Assembly (NCBI RefSeq): GCF_007830515.1
Contig: NZ_VLKT01000061.1
Coordinates: 1-38,453 of the forward strand
Length of the DNA: 38,453 nucleotides
Direction: 5' to 3'
From: Mesorhizobium tianshanense
GTDB lineage: Bacteria; Pseudomonadota; Alphaproteobacteria; Rhizobiales; Rhizobiaceae
The notes under the pieces are model-generated. The model ran no database searches, was not told where the DNA came from, and saw only the letters and a list, made by a program, of their open reading frames with translations. The translations under genes were made by a program, and so were the position numbers. This document shows positions 14,353-22,901 of this stretch, in pieces (the first letter of the stretch is position 1; every line of letters starts with the position of its first letter).

Positions 14353-16407
14353 TCAGCCCAGCCCGATGCGCTTGGCGCCTTGCCGGAACAGGGCTGCGGC
14401 GTCCGGCTCGAACCGGAAGGTGCCGATGAAATCTTCGGCTGAGTAGTTCGGAAGTGCCTTGCGGATGGCGGCGGAGAAAGTTCGCGCCTCGTCAACACGT
14501 CCCGCAAGCGCAAGGCAGTGCGCGGCGATCGCCAGGATGATGGCATGGGCGTTGGGACGGGCGGCCGCCTTCAGCGCCCATTCGGCGGCCTCGTCGAACT
14601 GGCCGAGGCGGACATGCGCCATGGCGCGGGCGCCCAGCATGCCGAATAGCAGCGGATCGAAGGGGCTGAGATGCCGCGAATGGTCGGAGCAACCGATCGC
14701 GGCTTTCGGGTCACCCGACTGCGAGTGTACAAACGACAGCGCGTAGTGGCCGAGCGCGAAGTTCGGGCTGAGGTCCACGGCCCGCTCCAGCTCGATGAGG
14801 GACCCGTCCTGCTCGCCGCGCAGCCATAGCGCCCGGCCCATGGCCCAGTGCGCGGCCGGATTGTGATCATCGACCAAAAGACTCTGGCCGGCGGTCTCGA
14901 AGGCAAGCGCGCTTTCCTGGTCACGGTCTCCCCAGCGCTGAAAGGCGTTTTGCCAATGGGTGAATGACAGTCCAGCATAGGCACGGGCGAAGGTCGGATC
15001 CAGCTTCAGCGCCATGCCAAAAAAATGCCGGGCCAGCTCGTTTTCCGTGCGGGTGAAGCGATACATGTGCCAGAGGCCACGATGGTAGGCCTCCCAGGCA
15101 TTCAGCGAGTTGGGCGCTTTCAGCATGGCGCGGTTGCGCTCAACCATCTCGATCTCGGCCGAGATCGACGAGACGATGCTGTTGCCGATATCGTCGAGGA
15201 CGGCAAAAATGTCGTCGGGCCTGAGTTCGAACGTCTCGGCCCACACGATCCTGGCCGTGTGCACCTCGACAAGCTCCACGCTGACGACGACGCGGCCTGT
15301 CTGGCTGCGCACGGTCCCGGTGGCGACATAATCGACGTTCAGCCGCCGGCCGGCATCCTCCGGCGCGATGTTTTTTTCCGCTAGCGCAAAGACGGAGCCG
15401 CGGGCGATGACGAAGAAGTCCCTCAGCTTGGCCAGACGGGTGATGATGTCGTGGGTCAAGCCGTCAGCCAGCCCGCCGCGAACAGCGCCAATGCCGGCTT
15501 CCTCGACAAACGGCATCACGGCAAGCGAAGCCTTGCACGATGCAGCAATACTGGAATCGGCAAGCACAATTGCCGCTTGCGGTGCCGCGGGCACGAGTGC
15601 CGGTCGCGCCCAGAGCGTCGCGCCCGGCCGTTCGCCGCGGATCGTCCGCCATGCCTCACGAACGGGTCCGAAATCCAGGTCCTCCGAAGCAAACAGCTCC
15701 GCCGCAGAAGCAAGATGTTCCTCGCATGCGTCGAACTGGCCGCGCTGCGCAAGCCTGGTCAGAAGAGCCGCATGCGCGCGCCCGTCGAACGGAGCGAGTT
15801 CCACCCACTTTTCCAGATGCGGAGACGTTTCGTCAGCATCTGCCGGGAGATTGTTGACGAGACGTTCCAGAATGGCGGCATGGCACGACCTGAAGCGGCG
15901 GCGCTGCGCGGTCACCCAGCTGTTGAAGTGCGGGCTGCGATCGATCTCCAGCCCGTCGAGGAAATCGCCGACGAACAGTTTGGAAAGCGCTTGCAGCCGC
16001 TCCAGATCGAGTGTCTCGATTCCTGTAGCGGCGGCCGAGGCGATGTCGATCGCGTCGACGAAACCGTCGTTCAGATCGAGCGCGATCGTGTCGCCAGGCG
16101 TTTCGATCCTGCGGCGATCCGGGCCGTCGAGAATGCCCCTGAGCTTGCTCAGGCACCAGCGAAGCTCGCCCCGCGGATCGTTCGGCACATCCCACAGCAG
16201 CTCGCACAGACGGCTGCGGCCGACGGCATGCGGCGCGAGCGCCAGATAGGCGAAGAGCGCGCGCAGCTTGCGTGATGCCGGCAGCTGCACCGTGGCGCCG
16301 TAACGGATGACCGTCAGCGGCCCAAGCAGCCGCACGCAAAGCCCGGCCGTCCCGCCGTCCAGGCTCAATCGAGCGGATTCCACGTGCGTTTCCACGCTTG
16401 CTCCCAC
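14353..16407 (-). CDS. SARP-like regulator: OmpR-type wHTH, BTAD, FlgO-like and TPR domains
   Basis: The 684-residue protein is a cytoplasmic transcription regulator. Residues about 20-110 form an OmpR-type winged helix (VRLLGPLTVIRYGATVQLP...SRLCELLWD). About 115-245 is a bacterial transcriptional activation (BTAD) helical domain. About 290-430 resembles the FlgO/adenylate-cyclase-associated region (LAVMPF...GLADGLTHDIITRL...YVATGTVR). The C-terminus (about 450-660) holds TPR-type repeats. No membrane segment or cyclase domain was seen. The start is GTG at 16407; a further GTG four codons downstream is possible. It is divergent from the CysK-like and decarboxylase genes across a 190-bp gap and is the obvious candidate regulator of that pair. 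Confidence 0.8.
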   Translation of the reverse strand: MGASVETHVESARLSLDGGTAGLCVRLLGPLTVIRYGATVQLPASRKLRALFAYLALAPHAVGRSRLCELLWDVPNDPRGELRWCLSKLRGILDGPDRRRIETPGDTIALDLNDGFVDAIDIASAAATGIETLDLERLQALSKLFVGDFLDGLEIDRSPHFNSWVTAQRRRFRSCHAAILERLVNNLPADADETSPHLEKWVELAPFDGRAHAALLTRLAQRGQFDACEEHLASAAELFASEDLDFGPVREAWRTIRGERPGATLWARPALVPAAPQAAIVLADSSIAASCKASLAVMPFVEEAGIGAVRGGLADGLTHDIITRLAKLRDFFVIARGSVFALAEKNIAPEDAGRRLNVDYVATGTVRSQTGRVVVSVELVEVHTARIVWAETFELRPDDIFAVLDDIGNSIVSSISAEIEMVERNRAMLKAPNSLNAWEAYHRGLWHMYRFTRTENELARHFFGMALKLDPTFARAYAGLSFTHWQNAFQRWGDRDQESALAFETAGQSLLVDDHNPAAHWAMGRALWLRGEQDGSLIELERAVDLSPNFALGHYALSFVHSQSGDPKAAIGCSDHSRHLSPFDPLLFGMLGARAMAHVRLGQFDEAAEWALKAAARPNAHAIILAIAAHCLALAGRVDEARTFSAAIRKALPNYSAEDFIGTFRFEPDAAALFRQGAKRIGLG

Positions 16408-16597
16408 GCTGGCCTATCGCCCTCTATTTTATCACTGAATGCGACAGAGTGCATCCGGCAACGAATTTCCGCGCCGGATACCGGCATTGCCGGCAAGGAA
16501 CCGTACCGCGGCAAGGTCTCGAAACCTCGCCGCCCAAGCCGCCGGTTTGTAACCGGCCCGTGACAACAACCACGACGACAAACAGGAGGAGATCAAC

Positions 16598-17686
16598 ATG
16601 TTGCAGCAACAGAAAATCAGAACCACGGCCGGGCGCGGCCGCCTGTTCGACAGCATTCTCGACACGGTCGGCGATACGCCGGTGATCCGGATCAACAATC
16701 TCGGCCCGGATCACGTGACGATCTATGTGAAGGCCGAGTTCTTCAATCCGGCGGCGTCGGTTAAGGACCGGCTGGCGCTCAACATCATAGAGGAGGGCGA
16801 GCGCAGCGGCGCCTTGAAGCCGGGCCAGACCGTCGTCGAGGCAACCAGCGGCAACACCGGCATCGGGCTGGCCATGGTCTGCGCGCAGAAGGGTTATCCG
16901 CTGGTGGTGACGATGGCCGACAGCTTCTCCATCGAGCGCCGCAAGCTGATGCGCATGCTGGGCGCCAAGGTGGTGCTGACGCCGCGCGCCCAGAAGGGCT
17001 TCGGCATGTACAACAAGGCGGTCGAACTGGCTGAAGCCAATGGCTGGTTCCTGGCCCGCCAGTTCGAGACCAAGGCCAATGCCGCCATTCACGAGGCGAC
17101 GACGGCACGCGAGATCATCAATGATTTCGCCGGGTCGCGACTCGACTGCTTCGTCACCGGCTACGGAACCGGCGGCACCGTCGTCGGTGTCGGGCGCGTG
17201 CTGCGCAGGGAGCGTCCGGCGACCAGGATCGTTCTGGCCGAACCGGCCAATGCCCAGCTCATCGGCAGCGGCAAGGCGCAGGAGCGAGGCGCCGACGGCG
17301 CGCCGGCCGCCAGCCATCCGGCCTTCGAGCCGCATCCGATCCAGGGCTGGACCCCGGATTTCATTCCCAACGTCCTGCAGGAGGCGGTCGACGCCGGCCT
17401 CTATGACGAGGTGGTGCCTGTTCCCGGACCGGAGGGCATCAAATGGGCCAAGGCGCTGGCGCAAAAGGAAGGGATTTTCACCGGCATCTCCGGCGGAGCC
17501 ACTTTTGCCGTGGCACGCCAGATCGCGGAAAAAGCCGCACCCGGCTCGGTGATCCTGTGCATGCTTCCCGACACCGGCGAACGCTACATGACGACACCGT
17601 TGTTCGACGGCATCGAAGCCGAGATGGACGCAGAGGAAACAGCCCTTTCGCGCTCGACGCCGGGCTGCCAGTTCCCAGCTGAGTAA
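16598..17686 (+). CDS. Cysteine synthase-like PLP enzyme (CysK/OASS superfamily)
   Basis: The 362-residue fold-type II PLP enzyme has its Schiff-base Lys at residue 56 (NPAASVKDRLA). The substrate loop EATSGNTGIGLA and the phosphate-binding GTGGTVVGVGR are both present. Such enzymes replace the beta-substituent of O-acetyl- or O-phosphoserine with sulfide or other nucleophiles. At 362 residues it is about 40-50 residues longer than typical CysK, with a C-terminal tail ending CQFPAE. AGGAGGAG lies close to the ATG. The PLP decarboxylase starts 22 bp downstream and a SARP-like regulator is divergent, so this is probably a specialised copy that makes a beta-substituted alanine rather than housekeeping cysteine. 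That role is an inference. Confidence 0.85.
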   Translation: MLQQQKIRTTAGRGRLFDSILDTVGDTPVIRINNLGPDHVTIYVKAEFFNPAASVKDRLALNIIEEGERSGALKPGQTVVEATSGNTGIGLAMVCAQKGYPLVVTMADSFSIERRKLMRMLGAKVVLTPRAQKGFGMYNKAVELAEANGWFLARQFETKANAAIHEATTAREIINDFAGSRLDCFVTGYGTGGTVVGVGRVLRRERPATRIVLAEPANAQLIGSGKAQERGADGAPAASHPAFEPHPIQGWTPDFIPNVLQEAVDAGLYDEVVPVPGPEGIKWAKALAQKEGIFTGISGGATFAVARQIAEKAAPGSVILCMLPDTGERYMTTPLFDGIEAEMDAEETALSRSTPGCQFPAE

Positions 17687-17708
17687 CGGCGTATCGGGAG
17701 CAACGGGG

Positions 17709-19190
17709 ATGGACGCCATGCTGAAAACCGCCGGTGCCGAAGAAACGCTCGATCCGGTCGACTGGGCCGAGGTTCAGGCGCTCTCGCATCGGGTCGTCGA
17801 CGATGCCGTCGACTATCTGCGCGATGTCCGGGAGCGTCCGGTGTGGCAGGACATGCCCGCGGAGGTGAAAGCCTTCTTCGCGGAACCCCTGCCGCGCTCG
17901 CCTCACCCGCTTGCCCAGGTCTATGACGAGGTTGCGCGGAATGTGATGGCCTATCCGATGGGCAACATCCATCCGCGCTTCTGGTCCTGGTACATGGGAT
18001 CGAGCAATTTCACCGGGGCGCTCGGCGATTTCCTGGCGGCGATCCAGGGCTCGAACCTCGGCGGCGGCAACCATGCCGCCGCGCTGATGGACAGCCAGGT
18101 TGTCGACTGGTGCAAGCAGATGATGGGCTTTCCCCAGTCGGCCAGCGGCACGCTGGTCAGCGGCGGCTCGATGGCCAACATCATCGGACTGACCGTGGCG
18201 CGCAACGTCAAGGCAGGCATCGACGTGCGCGAGCATGGCGTTGCCGCCATCGCAAAGCCGCTGCGTTTCTATGGCTCGGACCAGCTTCACTCCTGCCACC
18301 GCAAGGCGATGGAGGCGCTCGGCCTGGGCAACCAGGCGCTTCGACGCATCCCCACCGATGCCGGATTGCGGATCGACATCGACGCCTTGCGGGCGGCGAT
18401 CGCCGAGGACCGCAAGGCAGGTTTTCAGCCTGCCTGCGTGATCGGCACGGCAGGCACGGTGAACACCGGGGCGATCGACGACCTGCAGGCGCTTGCAAGT
18501 CTGGCTGCGCAAGAGAATCTCTGGTTCCATGTCGACGGCTGCATCGGCGCCCTGATCGCCATTGCGCCGGAAAATTCCTACCGCGTTGCCGGTATCGAAC
18601 GTGCCCACTCCATCGCGCTCGATCCGCACAAATGGCTGCATGCCCCGTTCGAGGTCGGCTGCGCCCTGATCAGGGACGCCTCGGCCCATCGCAGCACGTT
18701 CGCGGTGACGCCGGAATATCTGGAGTCGACGCCACGCGGCCTCGCATCCGGACAATGGCTGCATGATTTTGGCCTGCAGACGTCACGCGGATTCAGGGCG
18801 CTCAAGGTGTGGATGGCGCTGAGGGAGCACGGCATCGAGAAATTCGGCCGCCTGATCGATCAGAACATCGCACAGGGCCACACGCTCGGCAGGCTGATCG
18901 AGGCCGAACCGTTGCTGGAACTGATCGCGCCACCGAACATCAACATCGTCTGCTTTCGCTACCGCGGCGACGGGCTGACGGGCGAACAGCAGAAGGCGCT
19001 CAACACCGAGATCATGCTGAGGCTGCAGGAGGAGGGCACCGCCGCCCTTTCGGATACGACGGTGCACGGCCGGCATTGCCTGCGGGTGGCGATCAACAAT
19101 CACCGCACCCGGCGCGAGGACCTGGACCTGCTGGTGCGGGAAACAGTGCGCCTCGGACGAGAGATTTCAAGGCCTGGCGTGGCCGGCTGA
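17709..19190 (+). CDS. Group II pyridoxal-dependent amino acid decarboxylase
   Basis: The 493-residue enzyme belongs to the aromatic-L-amino-acid / glutamate / diaminobutyrate decarboxylase group. The PLP Lys is at 308 (DPHKWLHAPFEVGC) and the ring-contacting HVDGC is at 274-278. NIHPRFWSWYMGSS and SGGSMANIIGL are further family blocks. It converts an amino acid to its amine in the cytosol. GGGAG lies upstream of the ATG. Its stop is 51 bp from the end of the convergent solute-binding protein gene. With the CysK-like gene 22 bp upstream, the pair could make and then decarboxylate an unusual amino acid. The substrate cannot be assigned from sequence. Confidence 0.88.
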   Translation: MDAMLKTAGAEETLDPVDWAEVQALSHRVVDDAVDYLRDVRERPVWQDMPAEVKAFFAEPLPRSPHPLAQVYDEVARNVMAYPMGNIHPRFWSWYMGSSNFTGALGDFLAAIQGSNLGGGNHAAALMDSQVVDWCKQMMGFPQSASGTLVSGGSMANIIGLTVARNVKAGIDVREHGVAAIAKPLRFYGSDQLHSCHRKAMEALGLGNQALRRIPTDAGLRIDIDALRAAIAEDRKAGFQPACVIGTAGTVNTGAIDDLQALASLAAQENLWFHVDGCIGALIAIAPENSYRVAGIERAHSIALDPHKWLHAPFEVGCALIRDASAHRSTFAVTPEYLESTPRGLASGQWLHDFGLQTSRGFRALKVWMALREHGIEKFGRLIDQNIAQGHTLGRLIEAEPLLELIAPPNINIVCFRYRGDGLTGEQQKALNTEIMLRLQEEGTAALSDTTVHGRHCLRVAINNHRTRREDLDLLVRETVRLGREISRPGVAG

Positions 19191-19241
19191 CGCCGGCATT
19201 CCGTTATGTTGGCCGTCGGTGTTCCGATCCGGCGGCAAGGA

Positions 19242-20885
19242 CTACGCGTCAAGCCAGACCTTCTCGAAATGCTGCTCCAGCGACTGGTGCTGCTCGCAGC
19301 CGTGCACGCCTTTGCGGAACGTGCGGTAGACGGAGCGCCAATAGGGCTGGATGATGATGCCGGAGTCGCGCAGATTCTGTTCAATCTTGGCCATGATCTC
19401 CTTGCGTGCACCGGCATCCGGCGTGGCCAGCGCCTTGTCGAGCAAAGCGTCGAACTCCGGGTTGGCGTAGGCGCTCTCGTTCCAGGCGGCGCCGGACTTG
19501 TAGGCCAGCGCCAGCACCTGGACGCCGAGCGGCCGGCCGAGCCACTCGGTGCAGGAGAAAGGATATTTGCTCCAGTCGTTCCAGAACGTCGCCGCCGGCA
19601 GCACGGTCCGTTTGACCTTCAGCCCGGCGTCGCGCATCTGCGCGGCGATGGCGTCGCCGGTGTTCTTCTGCCAGTCGACATCGACGGAGATGAGGTCGTA
19701 TTCGTGGTCGGACTTGCCGGCCTCGGCAAGCAGGGCCTTGGCCTGATCGACATCGCGCACCGCCGGCCCGATATCGGCGTATTCGGCATGCATCGGCCCG
19801 ACATGATGGTTCTCGGCCGGCTTGCCCCGGTCATCCATGCCGATCTTCAGGATCGCGCCGTTGTCGACCGCGAGCTGGGCGGCGCGGCGCACCTTGATAT
19901 CGTCGTAGGGCGGATTGCCGACGTTGAAGCGCGCGACGAGCGTCGAGCCGGTGGCAAGCTCCGAATTGCTCAGGTCCATGGCGTCCGTCTGCGACACCGT
20001 ATCGGCGGCGGTTTCGTGGTTGGTGTCGATCTCGCCCGATTCAAAAGCCGAGAACATGGCATTGGGATCGGAGCCGTAGTCGATCCATTGTATGCCGTCG
20101 AGGTAGAAGTCGCCTTTCCACCATGGCTTTTCCTTGCGGCGGACCTCGGCGCCGACCTCGGCGTCCCATGCCACCAGTTCGCAAGGTCCAGTGGTGATCG
20201 CCAGAGCCTTAAGCGGATCGCCGTCGCCATCGTAGCTGCGATGCATGATCAGCGCCGGATAGTCGGTCATGCCGGCGATCAGCGAAATATCGGGCTTCGG
20301 CAGATTGAGCCGGACGGTAAAGTCGTCGACACGCTCGATGCCGCCGTCGACCGGTTTCTTGGTGGCGGTGTCGATCAGCGCGCCCATGCGCTCGGCGACC
20401 GAGTTGCCGGCGACGCCGGCATCGCACCAGCGCGTGAGGTTGTGGACGACGTCGGCGGCGTTGAACGTGTCGCCATTCGACCAGGTGATGCCCTTACGGA
20501 CATGCAGCGTGAGCACGCGAGCGTCGTCGCTGGTCTCCCAGCTCTCGAGCAGCCACGGCTCGAAGGTGAAATCGCGGTTCCAGCGCACCAGATATTCGTT
20601 GCACTGGCGGGCGACGTTGGACATTTCGACGCCGTCGAAGGTGCGCGGATCCTTCCAGCCCTTGACGTTCATGGCGACGCGCAGGACGCCGCCGCGCTTC
20701 GGCTCCTCGGCCGCCCTGGCCGGAGAGGGCGCAAGGCCGCCAAGCGCCAGCGCGCCGGCGGCGCTGACGCCGAGCGCGGCCATGGTGGCGAGATATTCGC
20801 GCCGATTCATGCTGTCTTTCTTGAAGCCGTCGGCGACGGGTTCAGCCTGCGGATGCAACGCTCTGTCGGTCAACATGAACTTCAT
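19242..20885 (-). CDS. Peptide/nickel-type ABC transporter solute-binding protein with Tat-like signal
   Basis: The 547-residue protein belongs to the SBP_bac_5 (family 5) class that binds peptides, opines or other solutes in the periplasm. Family blocks include KGITWSNGDTFNAADVVHNLTRW and LDGIQWIDYGSDPNAMFSAFESGEID. The ATG at 20885 has AGGGGAACG upstream. A twin-arginine signal, NRREYLATMAALGVSAAGALALGG, begins only at residue 26, so the leader is either unusually long or starts at the internal Met (20810). No permease or ATPase gene is visible in this window, so the binding protein is an orphan here. It follows the hydrolase group on the same strand after a 313-bp gap with a repeat. Confidence 0.85.
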   Translation of the reverse strand: MKFMLTDRALHPQAEPVADGFKKDSMNRREYLATMAALGVSAAGALALGGLAPSPARAAEEPKRGGVLRVAMNVKGWKDPRTFDGVEMSNVARQCNEYLVRWNRDFTFEPWLLESWETSDDARVLTLHVRKGITWSNGDTFNAADVVHNLTRWCDAGVAGNSVAERMGALIDTATKKPVDGGIERVDDFTVRLNLPKPDISLIAGMTDYPALIMHRSYDGDGDPLKALAITTGPCELVAWDAEVGAEVRRKEKPWWKGDFYLDGIQWIDYGSDPNAMFSAFESGEIDTNHETAADTVSQTDAMDLSNSELATGSTLVARFNVGNPPYDDIKVRRAAQLAVDNGAILKIGMDDRGKPAENHHVGPMHAEYADIGPAVRDVDQAKALLAEAGKSDHEYDLISVDVDWQKNTGDAIAAQMRDAGLKVKRTVLPAATFWNDWSKYPFSCTEWLGRPLGVQVLALAYKSGAAWNESAYANPEFDALLDKALATPDAGARKEIMAKIEQNLRDSGIIIQPYWRSVYRTFRKGVHGCEQHQSLEQHFEKVWLDA

Positions 20886-21198
20886 CGTCGTTCCCCTGTT
20901 GTTGGGCGCCCCGGCCGATCGCCAAACGCGGGGGACGGATCAGATCGCCGGAGCGCCATTGCCTCGGGGATGATAGGGCGAGCTTTCGCGGGGAAGTGTT
21001 CGGACTTCCGCAGTTCTTGTGCGCCGTTCCGCAAGCGGAAGGTCCCCTCACCCGAATTGCCAGCCGAATTGGAAGAGCAATTCGGGGCAATCCGACCTCT
21101 CCCCGAGGGGAGAGGAGGTCGCCAGCGTTGATGCCAGCCTCTTCTCCCCAGCGGGAAAAGGTGGCCGCGAAGCGGCCGGATGAGGGCCCTTCGCGACG
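20886..21198. other. Intergenic region with a rhizobial palindromic repeat
   Basis: No gene is seen. About 21042-21190 resembles the mosaic repeats common between genes in Mesorhizobium: a CTCTCCCCGAGGGGAGAG palindrome at 21098-21115 flanked by paired gcaattcgg-type and ggccgcgaagcggcc-type segments. The 5' leader of the solute-binding protein gene starts next to 20885. Confidence 0.6.
21042..21190. repeat. Rhizobial intergenic mosaic repeat
   Basis: Several short palindromes are packed together, including CTCTCCCCGAGGGGAGAG at 21098-21115 and GGCCGCGAAGCGGCC near 21161-21175. The element lies directly after the hydrolase stop. Copies of this type are frequent in Mesorhizobium genomes, which is recalled and not tested here. 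Confidence 0.5.
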
Positions 21199-22194
21199 TC
21201 AGTACGGCCAATCGCCTTTGCCGAGCGCGGCGATGGCCGCGACGATGCGGGTGAAGGCCTCGCCGGCCCGTGGCACGGTTTTGCGGGCGCGCAGGAAACT
21301 GTGCACGAGGCGCGGTTCCTCGTACAACCAGGCGCGGCCGCCGGCGGCAAGGATGCGGTCGCGATAGGCCTCGCCGTCCGATGACAGCGGATCGCATTGC
21401 GCGGTGACGACGATTGTCGGCGGCAGGCCGGAGAAATCGGTGTCGCGCAGCGGTGAGAAGGTCGGGTCGTCTGGCGACTGCGCCTTGCCGGAGCGGACCT
21501 GGCGGTAGAATTCGATGTCGCTGAGCGTCAGCAGCGGCGCCTCGGCGTGCTCGACATAGGAACCGGCGCTCTCTTTGCCACCTAGCTCCGGACCGCCCAA
21601 CTCGGGATAGACCAGCACCTGGCCGACTGCGGGGCGATCATGGCGGCGTGCCGCTTGCGCGACCGCGGCGGCAAGATTGCCGCCGGCGCTTTCGCCGCAC
21701 AGCACGATCGGCAAGCCGGCTGTCGCCGCCGCCCATTCGAACATGGCCAGCGCATCGTCGAAGGCGGCCGGATGCAGATGTTCGGGCGCCAGCCGGTAGT
21801 CGGCGGACAGCACCGCAAAGCCGGTGCCGGCGCAAATCTCGGCACAGATGTCGTCGTGGCTGTCGAGTCCGCCAAGCACGAAGCCGCCGCCGTGATAATA
21901 GACGACCATCGCTTGCGGCGCCTTGCCCGCCAGCAGGTAGCGCCGGATCGGGATAGCGTGGTCGCCGGCGGCAACCGTGCCGTCGCTGGCTTCGACACCT
22001 GCGGGATAGCCTTGGTGGAACGCCCGGCACATCGCATCATAGACCGCCCGCTGCTGGTCGACCGGCAAGTCCATGTCGGGCGGATACCATTCATTGACCC
22101 GGTCGATATAGGCCCACAGCGCCGGCTCGAGCAGCGTCGCGTATTTTCCCCGTTTTGCTGTCTCGGGCGTGTCGGCGTCACTGACCATCGCCAT
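21199..22194 (-). CDS. Alpha/beta hydrolase of the hormone-sensitive-lipase (HSL) family
   Basis: The 331-residue esterase-like enzyme has the oxyanion motif YYHGGGFVLGG, the nucleophile motif GESAGGNLA, and a C-terminal acid and His (VVTAQCDPLSSDGEAYRD and LVHSFLRA). Together these give a complete Ser-Asp-His triad of the HSL/family IV type. It hydrolyses an ester or amide in the cytosol. The ATG at 22194 is 26 bp downstream of the isochorismatase-like gene, and the two were probably co-transcribed. Its upstream sequence has only a weak Shine-Dalgarno. The substrate is unknown, but with the adjacent M24 and isochorismatase-fold genes a catabolic role on an acyl or amide compound is likely. 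Confidence 0.88.
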   Translation of the reverse strand: MAMVSDADTPETAKRGKYATLLEPALWAYIDRVNEWYPPDMDLPVDQQRAVYDAMCRAFHQGYPAGVEASDGTVAAGDHAIPIRRYLLAGKAPQAMVVYYHGGGFVLGGLDSHDDICAEICAGTGFAVLSADYRLAPEHLHPAAFDDALAMFEWAAATAGLPIVLCGESAGGNLAAAVAQAARRHDRPAVGQVLVYPELGGPELGGKESAGSYVEHAEAPLLTLSDIEFYRQVRSGKAQSPDDPTFSPLRDTDFSGLPPTIVVTAQCDPLSSDGEAYRDRILAAGGRAWLYEEPRLVHSFLRARKTVPRAGEAFTRIVAAIAALGKGDWPY

Positions 22195-22220
22195 CCGGTC
22201 CCACCAAATCCCCTGGAGCG

Positions 22221-22901
22221 TCAGAGTTCGTCGTAGAGGCGGGCGGCATTTTCATAGCTGAACCGCAAAGGCACCGAGCCCACGACCTGCCATGCATCGA
22301 CCGTCTCACCTGCCATCAATCGGCACGCGCCGTCGGTGGTGGTCACGGCGCCGCCATAGAGCCGGTTGGCAAGGTTGAGGATGGCGGTCTGGTGCATCGC
22401 CGTGCTGCCGCTGCCGCACGCATCCTTGACCAGCAGCACGCGAAAGCCAGATGACACCGCATCCCTGACGGTGGCGTCGATGCAGGCCTCGGTCCACACG
22501 CCGGCAACGACCAGCCACTCGATCCCTTCTGCCTTGAGCCGCCCTGCGGCAGGGCCAGCTCCGAAGGCGCTGGCCTCAGTCTTGACCAGCATCATCTCGC
22601 CGGCGACCGGGGCCACTTCCGGACAGATCGCCGTCAGCGGATCGTCCTTGTCGGAGAAAGCCGACCTGCCATTCGCATCGACCGGATGGAACCGCCGCGC
22701 CTCCCTGGTGAGATCGACGATATAGGCGGAGTGGTAGAGCAGCACATCGTTGGCCCGCGCCGTTGCCTGCAGCCGCTGGACGTTGGCGAGAATGTCGCCA
22801 AAACCCTCGACCAGATAGCGCTTGTCCTGCCGATGCTCCTCCTGGAGGTCGACGAAGACCGCGGCCGCCGTGCCGCGCTCGATCGAGACCGGGCCCTTCA
22901 T
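22221..22901 (-). CDS. Isochorismatase-fold cysteine hydrolase
   Basis: The 226-residue protein is an amidohydrolase of the isochorismatase/nicotinamidase/N-carbamoylsarcosine-amidase superfamily. The Asp-Lys-Cys triad is visible: Asp18 (VFVDLQEEH), Lys107 (LVKTEASAF) and Cys140 (VWTEACIDATVRDA). Enzymes with a Cys hydrolyse amides or N-carbamoyl groups, so this is more likely an amidase than a true isochorismatase. The ATG directly follows the stop of the M24 gene (TGAATG). The alpha/beta hydrolase begins 26 bp downstream. The three genes look like one degradation pathway. Confidence 0.88.
   Translation of the reverse strand: MKGPVSIERGTAAAVFVDLQEEHRQDKRYLVEGFGDILANVQRLQATARANDVLLYHSAYIVDLTREARRFHPVDANGRSAFSDKDDPLTAICPEVAPVAGEMMLVKTEASAFGAGPAAGRLKAEGIEWLVVAGVWTEACIDATVRDAVSSGFRVLLVKDACGSGSTAMHQTAILNLANRLYGGAVTTTDGACRLMAGETVDAWQVVGSVPLRFSYENAARLYDEL

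Noticed and set aside
19182..19197. A GCCGGC-TGAC-GCCGGC-like hairpin at the decarboxylase stop as a terminator.
   Set aside because: There is no T run, and such GC palindromes are frequent at this base composition.
19206..21131. A 641-codon open frame on the plus strand.
   Set aside because: It lies opposite the solute-binding protein gene, whose motifs, signal and ribosome-binding site are clear. The plus-strand frame reads as Arg/Ala/Gly/Val-rich text without motifs, as expected of an antisense shadow at high GC.
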